Assembly: GCA_011009095.1 (NCBI GenBank)
Contig: VTPC01090675.1
Span: 478,131-542,130 of the forward strand
Reading direction: 5' to 3'
DNA length: 64,000 bases
Origin: Ignelater luminosus
Lineage: Eukaryota > Arthropoda > Insecta > Coleoptera > Elateridae
Positions 40,530 to 52,740 of the stretch are shown one piece after another (position 1 is the stretch's first letter; the number at the start of each line of letters is the position of its first letter). The notes beneath the pieces were generated by a model. The model had not been told where the DNA came from. It saw only the letters and a list, made by a program, of their open reading frames with translations, and did not search any database. A program made the position numbers and the translations under genes.

Positions 40530-40660
40530 TTGAGGGCCACGTGAGGGTCCATGTGTGTAGACCGAGGGCGGTAGATTTACTGCCGGGGAGGCGACCGGCC
40601 GTACCCCGGCAGCGGATCTGCAAGCGCACCGGACTCATGTTATTGCCGCGATAAATGGTG
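40530..40660. promoter_or_regulatory. isolated GC-rich island with perfect 9-bp stem
   Basis: A 130-bp block of very high G+C lies in AT-rich DNA. It contains a perfect inverted repeat, CTGCCGGGG (40580-40588) and CCCCGGCAG (40604-40612), separated by a 15-nt loop that itself holds the palindrome CCGG twice. A CACGTG E-box is at 40540-40545, and GCGATAAATGG lies at the right edge. It has no open frame of note. It may be a regulatory island, a structured RNA segment or a GC-rich repeat fragment; the abrupt borders make it stand out. Confidence 0.35.
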
Positions 40661-43000
40661 TGTTTTATAGGTTTTGCATGAGCACCTGTAATTTTCTTCG
40701 CAATTTTTCCGTTGCTCGTTTTTACATATGTTGCCTGCTATTTTTATCTTTCATATGTATATCTTTAAGATGATATCTTTATTATTCGTAAATTAGATAC
40801 AAAAAATCCTGAAGGGAAACCCAATGTTATATCGTACAAAGAACGATAGTACTCAAGTTCCATTGATTAAAGAATTCTAGCAGATTATTTTAATAGCATT
40901 GCAAAAATTGTTTTTCTTTTTTATTTATATAAAGAGTTTTATTACTGGTTTTCTTTCTATTATAACGCAGGATTTAATTTCGATTATTATTAACAAAAAA
41001 ATTAACAAATCCAAGGTTTTGCAAAATTGAACTCGATCAAAATCAATTTAACTGTCTTTTGTTGGTAACATTTTAGAAATGTCCTATATACTGAATTTCA
41101 AATCATTTCTAATTTTGTAAATAAAAATGAAATATGGATATCACTAGATTATGCTTATTCAGGGCATCGTTTTTTCCAGCAGACCAGCGAAAACAGAGGT
41201 TTTTTTTGGTCTTTATGTTGTTTCAAATATCGCCATTTATTTTATTCGTTTTTAATATTTATATTTATCTACCCTTTCTGTAGTATTTTGAAGCTAAAGG
41301 TTACGTTTATCAAAATATAGTTGGGAGAAAAAGTTTTAGAAATATTTGGTATGCTATTTTTTCTACATTTATCAATTTTATGTGTTTGAGCATGCCCCTG
41401 CGCATAACCTCTAGTGACATGACAGTTGTGCAGACCATTTTATCTAATTAATATCCAAATTTGGTAGAAAATAATGTTATTATTGAAATTAAGTTGACCT
41501 TTTGAAACCTAAAAAAGCGAAAATGAAACATAGCATATTCAACCTTTTTTCAATGCCGTGCTATGAAATTAGGTATACTGAGAATAACAGGGTCTTTCGA
41601 AATCATTGAAGTATTCAGAATTTTAACTTTTTTATATCTCACTACTACTCGGCTAGTTTAAGAAAGTTTTTGCAAATCTTTAAAAAAGCACTACTGAGTA
41701 TAATAAATTCAGATAGTTATAAACAACACATACGACGAAGCTTGATTCTAATCTGAATGATAAACAGCCAAGATGACGCAAATATACAAATCTTTGTATT
41801 AAGGAACCCGAGTCAAATAGACTAACAGTATACAATAGAAAATGGAGGTCAGGATGCTATAGCGTATGCATGACAATGCAGTTAGAGAATGCAATGACAA
41901 CCTAAACAAATAATAATACATACAACTTAGAACCCCACAGTAATCAAATTAACAATGCTTTACTATTTTATACAAAGCAAAAATAAATGTTATTATTTAA
42001 TGTTCGAATAGTATACAGAAAAATGCGCTTAAATCTGGAGTAATATTCTTTACTCTTGCAATGCGTGCTAGATGTAATTTCAGATTTATAAATCGACCAT
42101 TTAAATTCAAGCAGGAAAGCACCAATACCTCAATACAAACCTGTATTTATGTGGTGTGTGTGTAGATACTGCAAGCTTTCTAAATCCATAGCTTTCGCTT
42201 GTTGCTTCTCTTATTTCTTTTCCCAGCATTTTCTCATTGACGCGTTTTTCTTAACATCTTCAGGTCCTTGAAGAAAAAACAAGAAATGTACAAACTGTAT
42301 AGAAGACAAGATAGTTTACTTACAAAATGTTGTACGTATACATAAAGACGTATAATAAATAATAAAATCACATATGTATTCCAATCTTTTGTAACAATGT
42401 CTATAGTTAAAGCTACAATAAAGCGTATAAAGTAAATTACTTCCATTATTAATCAGTCTATACATTAATATCTTTAACTGTAAGTAATTTTACATTTAAT
42501 GACGTAATCTACTTTCTGTTTTTTCATACTATTCTCAGTTAACTTGCTATTTTTAATGCCTCTTCGCATTTTGGGCTTTTGCGTCTACTATTTGCACCAT
42601 TGACAATTATTTAAGAGCTGATTTGTCTGTAGATCTTGACTATTACTTCTAGTCTACTGTCGTAACTCGTAATGCTTACATTTTCGTTCCTTTGTGATTT
42701 TTATGCCCAACAGTGTTCTCATTAGTTACAACTTCATATTGGTTCCAGAAATGTATAGAGTATAGTGATATATGTGATCTATTTGTCCTATCCAAATGTC
42801 TTCGAAATAGTCTATGAAAAGACCCAGTTGCTACTATAAAATCGACCCCCTTGTAACAACTACCTATGAAATTGCTCCTATGAAATGACGAATAAACAGC
42901 ATTTGTTTAAAATTTCTCAAAATTTACATTTAATGCATTTACGTCATCCAGGCAAGTTCTGAAATCGTATATGGAAATGCTCACTTTACAGAAAGTTTAT
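40661..43000. other. AT-rich non-coding stretch, no gene seen
   Basis: Only short chance frames occur. A small TG run (about 42153-42163) is the only simple repeat. No transposon end, splice signal or RNA gene is recognisable. Confidence 0.5.
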
Positions 43001-43054
43001 TATAGAAGGCACATGCTCTTGGTCCGTCTATCGGAGGTGTTTGTTTTTTAGAGA

Positions 43055-43381
43055 TGGGCTTTCTCTGCAAAGCAAATACCACATAACTTGAAATCCTTAA
43101 TTGGGACAAATTTGCTATCTCATAACTCGTCAGTAATAAAGAATAAATCAACAATAAACAAATTTCTCAAGTGTTGTCAACTCACCTCGTCGATTGCAAG
43201 ATTACAAAGTACAAACAAGGCATTCAAAAACTTTGAGCCAGAAGATGTATTTGACATAGAAGAGAAACTAAAAATCGAATTGCATAAAGAGTGTCTTGAT
43301 TATTATAGACTGCTATACCGATTACCTATTAATTCCTTAAGTTTACATGACCTCTACAGTAGACACCATTATAGTTCTTAG
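43055..43381 (+). pseudogene. possible glutaryl-CoA dehydrogenase N-terminal pseudo-exon
   Basis: The open frame reads ...QLTSSIARLQSTNKAFKNFE then PEDVFDIEEKLKIELHKECL, DYYRLLYRLP. This resembles the end of a mitochondrial presequence (R-x-x-S-T) followed by the 'F-x-x-ED-x-x-x-(L/I)E-x-(Q/K)L-T-E-E-E' start of mature insect glutaryl-CoA dehydrogenase, a mitochondrial matrix enzyme of lysine and tryptophan breakdown. There is no in-frame ATG: the frame opens after a stop near 43050. The key 'LTEEE' is changed, a stop follows at 43379-43381, and no splice donor is visible. I call it a tentative decayed copy. The similarity is short and from memory, so a chance match is quite possible. Confidence 0.2.
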
Positions 43382-44750
43382 CAGTTGACTAAATTTTGCA
43401 GGCTTCAGATATACAGCTTCATATCTATATCTCAATGAAGTTCAGTTTGGTTCGTCAATAGTAATTGATTTTGACTATTTTTCTTTATAATGCACGTCAA
43501 ACACAGCAAAACAATTTTTTTCCTCCAAGCCGAAATATTTTGTAAGGCACTGTACTACCCAATTGAAATTGAAAGCTGATATATCGGAAACATCTAAAAA
43601 AAGCCTTCTCTGAATTTAATTTTTGAAGTAAAATCTGTTATACCTAGTTCGAAGTTATCTATCCTTTTATGGCTAAATGTTCAGTACTTAAAATCAGATA
43701 CTCTATATCCTATTGAGGCTGTTCTTGCACAGCTTAGCGAGGAGTCCTGATGTAGGAGTTATCAATTTGGACATTGCCATATCAAGATTAAACTTTTCAA
43801 ATTTTCTGAGGATAAGTCTTACTTTCTGAGGTATCATTAGGCCCGTAGCCTGGAAAGGAGGGCAAGAACGGACTTGGCCCTCTTTGAAAGTATTTCTGTT
43901 CGTTCTGGACAAATTTCTCAGAATCCAAGATATCGTAGGAAGAAAACCAAACGCATTCAAATTAGTCGTTTTTGCTTTCCGTTTAAATAACACTGGAGGC
44001 CCATAACCAATAAGAGAGACAATGCACTTGGAATTTACTTTTCGAACGGAGGCGAGTGAACGATTCTAAGAAATCGCGAAAAGATTGCCCGCGCAATTGA
44101 GGTTTGTTTGCTTTTAAGATTTGTTCCTGACTATGGGCCTATTTCAAACGTACAGGCTTCTTTTAGAGTCTGCTTTGATTATTACAATTACAGCCGTCAT
44201 ACATGGATATTAACTTTTCGATGAAGTGACAATGGCGCATCTTTTACTTGAAATGTTCTTCTTGGAAAAGACAACAAGCTAATACATTTATACTTCTCCA
44301 AAATATGGAAAGTAGACACAGTATGTGAATGTATTGGTCATACCGACTGTAGTATTTTCCACTGCTGCTGTATTACGTGTCGCTTAAATGATCTGTGACA
44401 CTACTATGAAACAGAAAACAGTTTTTTAGTACATAGAATGTGACGTCACTCTGAAGTTACTAACAGAATTAATACCATTTATCCTTTCAGAAAGATGCTT
44501 TCGGGTCGAAACTTCCAAACTGTTTCATAGTGAACGTGGTCCAAGATCTTTCAATAACTACATACACCACTTGGCGTCATGAAAAATTCCCCAAAAGTCA
44601 GTTTTGTGGGGTCATGGCTAGGCGACTGCAAATAGAAATTTAAAAACGCTTTTAGAATCTCAATGGCTACTTCTAAGTTTGATCATCTTATATCATCAAG
44701 CGCTTTTCTCTGAAAGCAAACTGATTTGCAATCAAATACAGGTCTGGTCT
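43382..44750. other. non-coding stretch with small inverted-repeat candidates
   Basis: No gene is seen. The 96-residue minus-strand frame (43993 to 43703) has no domain; the segment at 43841-43863 (GGCCCGTAGCCTGG...) resembles GC-rich hAT termini but has no partner. A perfect 12-bp inverted repeat, ACTATGAAACAG (44403-44414) and its complement (44520-44531), brackets about 105 bp and may mark a small MITE. Confidence 0.35.
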
Positions 44751-44754
44751 TCAA

Positions 44755-45180
44755 CTGTGTTACTGAAAAGGCGCGATTTAAAAATTCCCACACCTGGTCC
44801 TACCTGGCTCAACTGGGGATAAAGTAGACGCGGTCCGAAGAACTCCCGTAATGTTTTGATTGAGTTCCGTAGGCCTATAAGATGCTGTACAAAACTTCTC
44901 CGGTTTGATTTAGTATAAGAAGAACGACCGTCCTAGTCGATACGAAACTAACGCTCGTTTTACCCAGTAAGAGAAAGTTTTCAGGACAGAGATAGCCTGT
45001 CCAAGTCCTGTACCGTATGAAAATTGTAAGCCTCGGATCAGTACAAAAATAAAGGCCCGAAAAGCCTGACTGACCCGATAAGCTCGACAAGTCCAAGAGG
45101 CCTGAATGGCCCAAACAGCCTGACAAGCCCGACAGGTCCCAAAAGGCCCGAACAACTCCCAGAACCACTTCTGACCTCCT
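44755..45180. repeat. second copy of the 9-bp-period GC-rich minisatellite
   Basis: The part at about 45050-45175 is made of GGCCCGA, GCCTGAC, GACCCGA, GTCCCAAAAGG words with the same approximate 9-bp spacing and orientation as the array at 37.54-38.15 kb. The region before it (44790-44840) shares a leader with that array: a CCTGG/CCAGG, ACCTGGCTC/ACCCGGCTC segment followed by GACGCGGTCC (44827-44836) against GACGCGGCCT (37629-37638). The two therefore look like diverged copies of one dispersed repeat. The minus-strand frames rich in SGLSGL are by-products of the repeat. Confidence 0.6.
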
Positions 45181-45575
45181 GGTTTGCCTTCAAATCCTAG
45201 TTGCATAACGACCCACATTCATTACTATGAAGGGTTTCATCAAGGAATTTGTCACACGAATGTATGACTCGCTTGCAGATTGTCAGTACAGTAGGAAACT
45301 ATGACAAAATCGAGAGCTACAGTTAGATGCGACTCAAAACTAAACAGTCATATTTTAGATACCGAAGATTAAAGGCTTTACCCAGGTATTTAACAAAAAG
45401 TCAAGAACATAAAATTTGGACAACTCTTTGATGATTATTTTTAATTGTTGATTACAAATTTTAGTTTTTGATTTGCAAATAATTTAGATCGTAGCAAGTT
45501 AATTAATATAGTTGGTATTTCTCTTTTTTTTATTTAAATTGGAAGATAGGTAGCAACTTTGGTCTTTTCTACTAA

Positions 45576-45661
45576 AATATCATATTGTATAAATTGGGTA
45601 TATGAGGATATCAGTGGCAATATCATATTGTATAAATTGGGTATATGAGGATATCAGTGGC
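45576..45661. repeat. perfect 43-bp tandem duplication
   Basis: Two adjacent copies (45576-45618 and 45619-45661) are identical by eye, beginning AATATCATATTGTATAAATT and ending GGATATCAGTGGC. Each copy contains CATATTGTATAA and GATATC. Perfect identity in non-coding DNA points to a very recent duplication or a local assembly error. Confidence 0.9.
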
Positions 45662-48600
45662 AATTTTGAATCGAACCAAGTTCTGGAAAATACAGTAGAA
45701 GTAAAAATATGAAAATGTAGACGAATCGCAGGAAAATCAGAAGCGCAAAAGTAACTAAAAGGCGTTAACAGTAATATTAGGACTCAATTTATTCCTTTCT
45801 TTGAAATAGAATTTTTGTTTTTTGTCTTATCCTACCTTCTTGTGTAACAGTGTTTAGAAAGCAAGGGGTTTTCAATACAAGTAATTTCAGCGTCCACATC
45901 TCTTACTTTAGTAAATATATCAATTACTACCAATAAGTATCTTTATAGGAATTTATTAAAGTGTTCTTTTAATACCAAGTTAAAGAAAAGCTTGATTTAA
46001 GTAAAATTGAGATTTTGCTCTTGATCAGTTTAAAATAGTCTGTAATTGCTGATAGTCTTGCATGCCATATAGCATAAGTGATGGTATTTTTTATCTACTT
46101 GGTATTAGATAGCATCAGCAAACAAAATACCTCAAAAAGTTCATCATAGCATTCCAATATTTCGAAAACAATAGACGCCTTACTTTATGTATTTTATTAA
46201 AATGTCCTAAAGATTATTGAACTTTTTCGATTTATTGACATTGTGTTTGTTTGGTTAATGTTAATTTTTGACTAAATAAACTTTGATTAGTTAAAAGGAA
46301 AATAATGGAAATGTACCGTTTTACATTCTTATTTAAATATCAACAGAAGAAGAATTATAAACTGCGAAATAATTTAAATACAAATTACTATAAAATGTCA
46401 AGATGGATATTTTTGCCATCAGCACAAAACCAACCATCGGTTCGAATTTATTACATGCTTTTCTTAAAATAATCTTGATTTTACACTAAGCATTCCAAAT
46501 TTTAATATATTATTCAGTAGTTTAGCATTAAACTTTTAAATGTGTGTAAATTAGGTGTTAATTAATTAATAAATAACAACTTTTCAAAACTCCATTTAAC
46601 GATAAGAACATTGTCCTTGCATTGTTGTCCCCGAATCAACCTTTTAAACACGCTTTTGTGATATACCATATCTTGTAGCTATGCGTATGCAGTTGATGTT
46701 TAACAAAACATAAAACCTGTTTCGTATTTTATAAAATTATAATTCAGGTTTTATTTGAACTACGTACTACTTATTTTAATATTAATAAATAATAAACACC
46801 GGTACTATGTAGAGATTCTTGATAACAAAACTTCTTTTCTCTTTGCCTTTAATTTACGATAAACCGTAAAATTCTAACTCGCCTTGATATTTTTATGTAA
46901 AACAATTCCTTTTTGAAATGTAATTATGACCATTTTTGTCTATCTGTTGATTTTTGGCTATTTTCAGTATTAGTGCAGGTGTAAGATGACCGAACTAATT
47001 TGGTAGCTTAAAGCAAGTATAAGGTGAAGATGTCATAAAATATTCCTGAAAATGGTTATTCTGGTATATGTATAAACTCCTACTTGGTTGCTTCTTTTTA
47101 ATGTGGGATGCACCGGTCGTGCATAAATTAACAAACTGTACGTAAAGGCCCGACTATAAATAATGAAATTTAGACTGCAACATCTAAGGCCTTGTCTACT
47201 AATATAATATTTCACCTCTGCTGTTGGCACATGTGTATAGAGGTATATGTGCTTCAGCAACATACATAAATTATGTAACACCTACACATTTGGCGCCGAT
47301 TTCAGTCGAAGGTTAAATATAGGGAAGAACAATACTTGAAATATAAGATAATAACATATGGGTATTGTCTAGTAAACAAACCATCAACTATCTAATCAAT
47401 AAAAAGTCTAACAATCGCTAGTTTAAGCTTGAACTAAATTATTGGACTGTGATATGCTATATTTGGTTGGTGAAATTGTAAGTAACGGTAGCGTTGGGTT
47501 AACCTTTTTGTTTTGTATCGTAACGGTTTTTCAGATTTTTATTCAAAAATTGACCGCAAATCAAATTCTTTGCTTATTACACAATACTGAATTGAAAGAT
47601 TGATTGATTAAAGTATTAAGGAATGTCTGTAGAGTTTTCAGTTATACTCGATTGTGGTTGGTAACAGCACAGAAACAAGCGCCTCGTTTCATAAATTCTG
47701 TACGGGGGCTTAACTGAATTTCGTGTCACAGACAAATTGAATTTTAGATTTTTGTTAATTTTTAAATCAACTACAGTGTATGAGCTGTGCTAAACTCGAA
47801 AAGAGCATTCTGTTGTGTTGGCCCCTTAATGAATTTTGGATTAATGAAAAATTTGTTTATTTATAAGTGGAAAGAGAAGAACCCAGTCAAGATTATTTTT
47901 GGTTTCAAAACCAAATTAGAGATAGTAACGTCTATGCTCCCAATGATAAAATGTTTCCTTCAACAGTAGTGGGCAGTATAAATAATAAGTTAATACCGTT
48001 GCATCATTTACAGTTCGTTGTGCACATGCATAGAATTTCAAATTAATTTGAAATAATTATCTTTGATATTTTATATTTTTTTACGAGTAATCTTCATTTT
48101 AGCCAACCTCAAGCGTTATTACATAAGGCTCTTTTTACTTTGCACTTTCTGGGCCACCTACTTTTGTTGTTACCATATTATTATTATTACTTCTTCTAGG
48201 CATTTAAGAAGGAAAATTTATAACAATTTAGCAGAGATATTTATTACTTGATTGATGGCTGATAACCCATTTGGCATTAACATTCAATTTAATAATTTAT
48301 TCAGCTTTCAATTACACCAATCAAAAATTCGTTCTTAGTGCCTCAGGAGAAACTAATTATTTATTACGAGCAAACTAACTAATTATTATTGTTTTGAGAT
48401 TACTTAATAATCATCAGGATAATCTATCATTAAATTAATCACAGCTTTTACATCAGTTTTCTATGTTAACCAATTCCAAAATATCGAACGGTATTTCTAA
48501 CTTCTCGTATTACTTTACTGTACTGGATGACCTTCTCGAGGTTCTTTCCTTTTCTCAAACAAGGTTTCCAGCTTGTTTCACAGAAACTAGTAAAGCAGTT

Positions 48601-49088
48601 TATAACATTATTAATAAGCAGGTGAATTTCGTAAGATCTCTCTGATTATAATTAATTAATTAATTATCTTTTAATTTTTTTATAATTGGCAATAATTTCT
48701 AAGGTTGTAATTTTGTCTTTAAAATTATTTATCGCTTGCGTTTATCTCAGATTTATCTTGTTATACTGTTTATGATTTTATTGTTGTTTTTGTTATTGTA
48801 GTATTGTTTACTAATATTCACACTTTCATAGTATCTAATAAGTTGTTGTGCATAATATTATCACTTTATCAGTGTCAATCTATAAGAAAACGGATAGATC
48901 ACGATTATTTGAGTTCTTGGAATCTGTCTTTTACTGTTAGTTTTAGATTATGTTGATTAGGACAATATTATTATTATTATTAGTGAACACGACCAATGTT
49001 TTTAAATCATGTAAAAATAGTAATAATAATAAATCGTGCAAATCGGAATATGCAAGATGTTATGACTTATAAAGTTATAACTATAAAG

Positions 49089-49109
49089 TTTTACACTTTT
49101 AGTGTAAAA
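49089..49109. other. perfect 9-bp hairpin
   Basis: TTTTACACT, a TTT loop, then AGTGTAAAA forms a perfect inverted repeat. It is not followed by a run of T, so it is not a factor-independent terminator. It stands in intergenic AT-rich DNA and may be a small palindrome without function. Confidence 0.5.
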
Positions 49110-51660
49110 GTTAATGTATGTAGTGTTTATTTATTTAAATGAGAACTACCATTCTTGTAATAAATTTGAATTAACATTAATTCCATGAGTAGAAAATCAC
49201 ACTTTGTTATTTTAAAGTTTCTCTTAGTTATTTGCAAAGATATCGCAATATAACCTCACTTCATCTGATATGATCTACCTAACCTAAATTCAATGATGGG
49301 TAGGGTTTTAAATTGGCAGGACGTAAACGACTAGAAATGGTAAAACTAAACATTATAAATGTTATTAACACAATACAATATGTTATGAATACCGGATTTG
49401 TTTGTTCAACCAGGAGGCTTTCAAGGAAGTTTTATTTTACAGTTTCAGTTTCGCCTCAGTAGTGTTCCCTGTTTGAATACTGTTTTATATGCTTTCTTCT
49501 TTTGGCATTACTGATTCTTCTTTCTTGCTCTCAATACTGATAATAAACTATTAGAGCACCAATGAACACATCCTAAATGCATTAGAAACTTAGTTACTTA
49601 CTCCCCCAAGCAATATTTATAAGATTTTCTGAAATGTAGCAACCCAATTGGTGAACCTTTGTTATGAGTATCGGCATGAAATTGAACGAAAATCAAGACA
49701 CCTGGAATTCTTTAATACATAATAATATTTTTATTTTTGCAACGTAGAAGGATATAATGGCTAAAACTAAATGGTGGGCATGGATGTGGTTAAAATCTAC
49801 CAAAGTGCGTTTAATAGGTCCAAGACTATCTTTTCGGTTCGTGTCTATTGATATAGACTGGAATAGGTAGTTACAGAGTTAGTCCAAGAGAAGATTTCTG
49901 TTAAAAAATGTGAAATTTTTAATTTCCGGAACATCAGCATCTACACATAGGTAGGTTAGCATCAGAAATTACTTTCTAACGCCTTTTTTCAGAGTATTCT
50001 CTTTCGAACGGTTAATTCGTTTCTTGGCCATGTATTCCAGATAGCCCTTATCATCAGCTTTCCTAAGGTCCTACAAATTTTCTATCGGGGCAAAGAATTT
50101 ATTGGGGGAAACTCCGCCATCTTGTATTTTAAAGAAAGGTTTTCGAAAATCAATCTTTTTAATTTAATTGTGATTAATACTGCAATTAAACTCCATTAAT
50201 ACAATTTTTGTATTTTATCAACAAAAAGCAACAATTAATACAACGCACTATAATCTACGATTTAATGTGTCGGCAGCATTTTGTAACTTATACTCAAAAT
50301 CTGTATGTACTGGAAAGAAAGACAACTTAAAACCTGATATGCATGAAAACTTCCAGCGTAGCGATGTCCACTCACGTGAATAACGTCAATATGAAATGAA
50401 ATCCACCAAGCTTTACAACTGCACCAGCTAACAGGAACTCAACCACTTTCATATAGTGACCGATCATACGTAACCATAACATGCCTTTGGCTAACACATT
50501 CTTTCTGTAGCCTGCATAAATGAAGCCAACACTGGTAGCACATTCATGAAATTTAAATTTATGGATGGTAGAGGACTCACGACAATTCCACGGTGGGTGA
50601 TCAAGGTTCAATCTTTTTCCAAAATCTAGAAGCCTAAAGAAGGTCTGACGTACAATCCGTCTCAGTTCTCTCGTGCAAACCCACTGACATCTATCGCTAT
50701 AATCCGCTATAAACCCAACGTGACGAGTCTCTCATCTATCGCAGTAAGGTCAATAGTGTTTAGATTAGGTGCAGGATGATGTGGCATACTTCTGTTGCAA
50801 GTGCCTTGAAACGCAAGAAGTTAATACTAGTTTTCAATGCAGAGGAGTATTAACATAAAGAAGGTAGGCGGTATGATAGATTTCAACAAAATACAATTAA
50901 TTAAAATATTGACTTTTTGACATTTCTTCCATTATGGGATTTTTGGGACTTTGTAGGATGCGGTTTTAGTGACTTTCTAAATGCGATTCTTAGCTTGTTG
51001 TTTGAAATGTCCAGCTTTGTTCATATTCCATCCTAACTAACATGTACTAGGTATATGAGAATGTGGACAATTGATGTGATGACGATAGCAGTGTTGTATC
51101 ATTTAAGACATAATGAACAAACACATCAAAAAATTTAATTCGCCAGGAACGTAGCGATAAGCAGGAAAACACTTGATCAACGATCCCAACATGTACAAGG
51201 ACGAGAATCTGACGTTGAAAACACGATAATGATGTCCAATCACATGTAATGGCTGAAATAATCGCGTTATATTTTGGTAAAAGATTTAACGTGACTTTGT
51301 CTACCCTAAAATAACGTTAATTAAACGATATATTGACGTCTATTGATGTCTGAGTCGTCGTTTCGCGCAACGTTGACACGTTGACGCGCAGATTGGTCCT
51401 TGGTCGATCACACACGTTATTTGCACTTTGGGATAGGTTGTGCCTTAACGAACGCAAATATAAAGGCCGACACGAATGCAATGGATATTTTAGTTTTTAT
51501 TTTGACTTGATTAAGGGATGACTATAACAGTGACCTACTCAGAAATGAGAACAGATGTTGCTGACTGCGACTTTCGATTATTATGTATTAGAGCTGAATG
51601 AATTTTTAATATTGCAGATAATAAATATCTGATTAGCTGAATATTTTGCAATAACAATAA

Positions 51661-52548
51661 TAAAAACAGAAAATGAATACACAGACGAGATTCAAATCAC
51701 AAAAGGTATAAAACAAGGAGATTCTCTGAGTCCCATGTTATTCAATGTAGTGACGGATAAAATAATACACCAAATAAAGAAAACTGAAGGATACCGAATG
51801 GGCGACACGAACGTAAATGTAATATGCTATGCCGATGATGTAGTTTTAATAGCCGATAGTGAAGACAATTTCCAAAGGATGCTGCATCAAATGGTTATTA
51901 CCGCGAAGACATAGGATGTGGAAGTATCGAAAGCAAAAACTAAATGTATGACGATTGCGAAAAATTTAATAAGATGCAAATTAGAAATAGAGAGAAACAT
52001 CATAGAACAAGTTATATGACCTTCATCTATTTAGGTGTGAAAATAAGTTCTGATAGAAACATTGTAAAGGAAGTACAAAGGCAAACATTCAAAGCCGCAA
52101 GGATATCGGGATATATGAGAGACATTTTTTGGAGGAACAAATATATGAATGTTGAAAACAAGGTGAGAATATATAAGAGCGCAATACGCCCGATTATAAC
52201 ATATGCATCTGAGACTAGGGCAGAAAAAAATAAAACTAAACAGAAATGGCTACCCCAAAAACAATCACAGGTCACACTCTTCAAGATAGAGTACGTAATC
52301 AAGAAATATGAAGACAATGTAAAATACAAGACGTAAGCAAATTCATAAAAAAACTGGAACCAACATGTAAGAATGGGAGAACACAGGTTACCAAGGATAG
52401 CAAAAGATAAAATACCACAAGGCAAGAGAGACAGAGGAAGACCACTGAAAAGATGGGCCCAAAGTTGACAATCGTCATCAGTGGACACGCCATAAGGCAA
52501 AGAAAAACAGGGAAAGCCTAATTAAAGAGGAAGAAGAATATTTTGCCT
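51661..52548 (+). mobile_element. LINE (non-LTR retrotransposon) reverse transcriptase remnant
   Basis: The plus strand encodes DEIQITKGIKQGDSLSPMLF, the motif-B region of a non-LTR reverse transcriptase (QGD codons at 51714-51722), and then VNVICYADDVVLIADSEDNF, with the catalytic YADD at 51828-51839. After an in-frame stop and a frame change it continues YLGVKISSDR, FWRNKYMNVENKVRIYKSAI and RPIITYASETRAE (within 51944-52336), the usual C-terminal thumb region of this LINE type. After another shift come GHTLQDRVRNQE and PQGKRDRGRPLKRWAQS (about 52260-52467), the basic region near the C-terminus. Fingers, the upstream palm aspartate and the endonuclease are absent, so the copy is 5'-truncated, as is usual for LINEs. 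Stops and frameshifts make it dead. The family is common in insects; I do not assign a clade firmly. Confidence 0.88.
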
Positions 52549-52740
52549 GGATGTGGAACTACGTTGGCATATATTTGACAATGTTTTCTTTTTAGAAAAT
52601 GACAAAGATTAAGTCATAGATAGGCAAAGCCTAATTAAAGAGGAAAAAGAAGAAGAATATTTGCCCGTACGTGAAATTACGTTGGCATATATTTGACAAT
52701 GTCTTCTTTTTAGAAAATGACAAAAGTCATAGATGGATGA
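52513..52740 (+). repeat. tandem duplication of the LINE 3' tail, about 113-bp unit
   Basis: Two direct copies begin AAAGCCTAATTAAAGAGGAA at 52513 and 52626. Both contain ACGTTGGCATATATTTGACA and TTCTTTTTAGAAAATGACAA. They differ by small indels (GAAGAAGAA expansion) and substitutions, so the duplication is not recent. It covers the end of the LINE coding remnant and its 3' untranslated part. Confidence 0.8.

Larger units (their letters stand above)
45181..51660. other. AT-rich non-coding stretch, no recognised gene
   Basis: About 6.5 kb with short frames only. TAAT-rich mixed sequence at about 46.5-46.65 and 48.25-48.45 kb resembles the enhancer-like texture at 39-40 kb. Simple features are an (ATTA)n run at about 48648-48666, a TTATTATTATTA run near 48968-48981 and a perfect 9-bp hairpin at 49089-49109. 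The stretch at 50.34-50.80 kb is less AT-rich and has a 79-residue minus-strand frame, but I could not assign it to a family. Confidence 0.5.

Noticed and set aside
50372-50611. Minus-strand frame with LLAGAVVKLGGF, slightly like mitochondrial ND4 (a possible numt)
   Set aside because: Only about ten residues resemble ND4, the flanking translation does not, and the local DNA is not mitochondrion-like.
52027-52500. 157-residue minus-strand frame
   Set aside because: It is the antisense shadow of the plus-strand LINE reverse transcriptase remnant.
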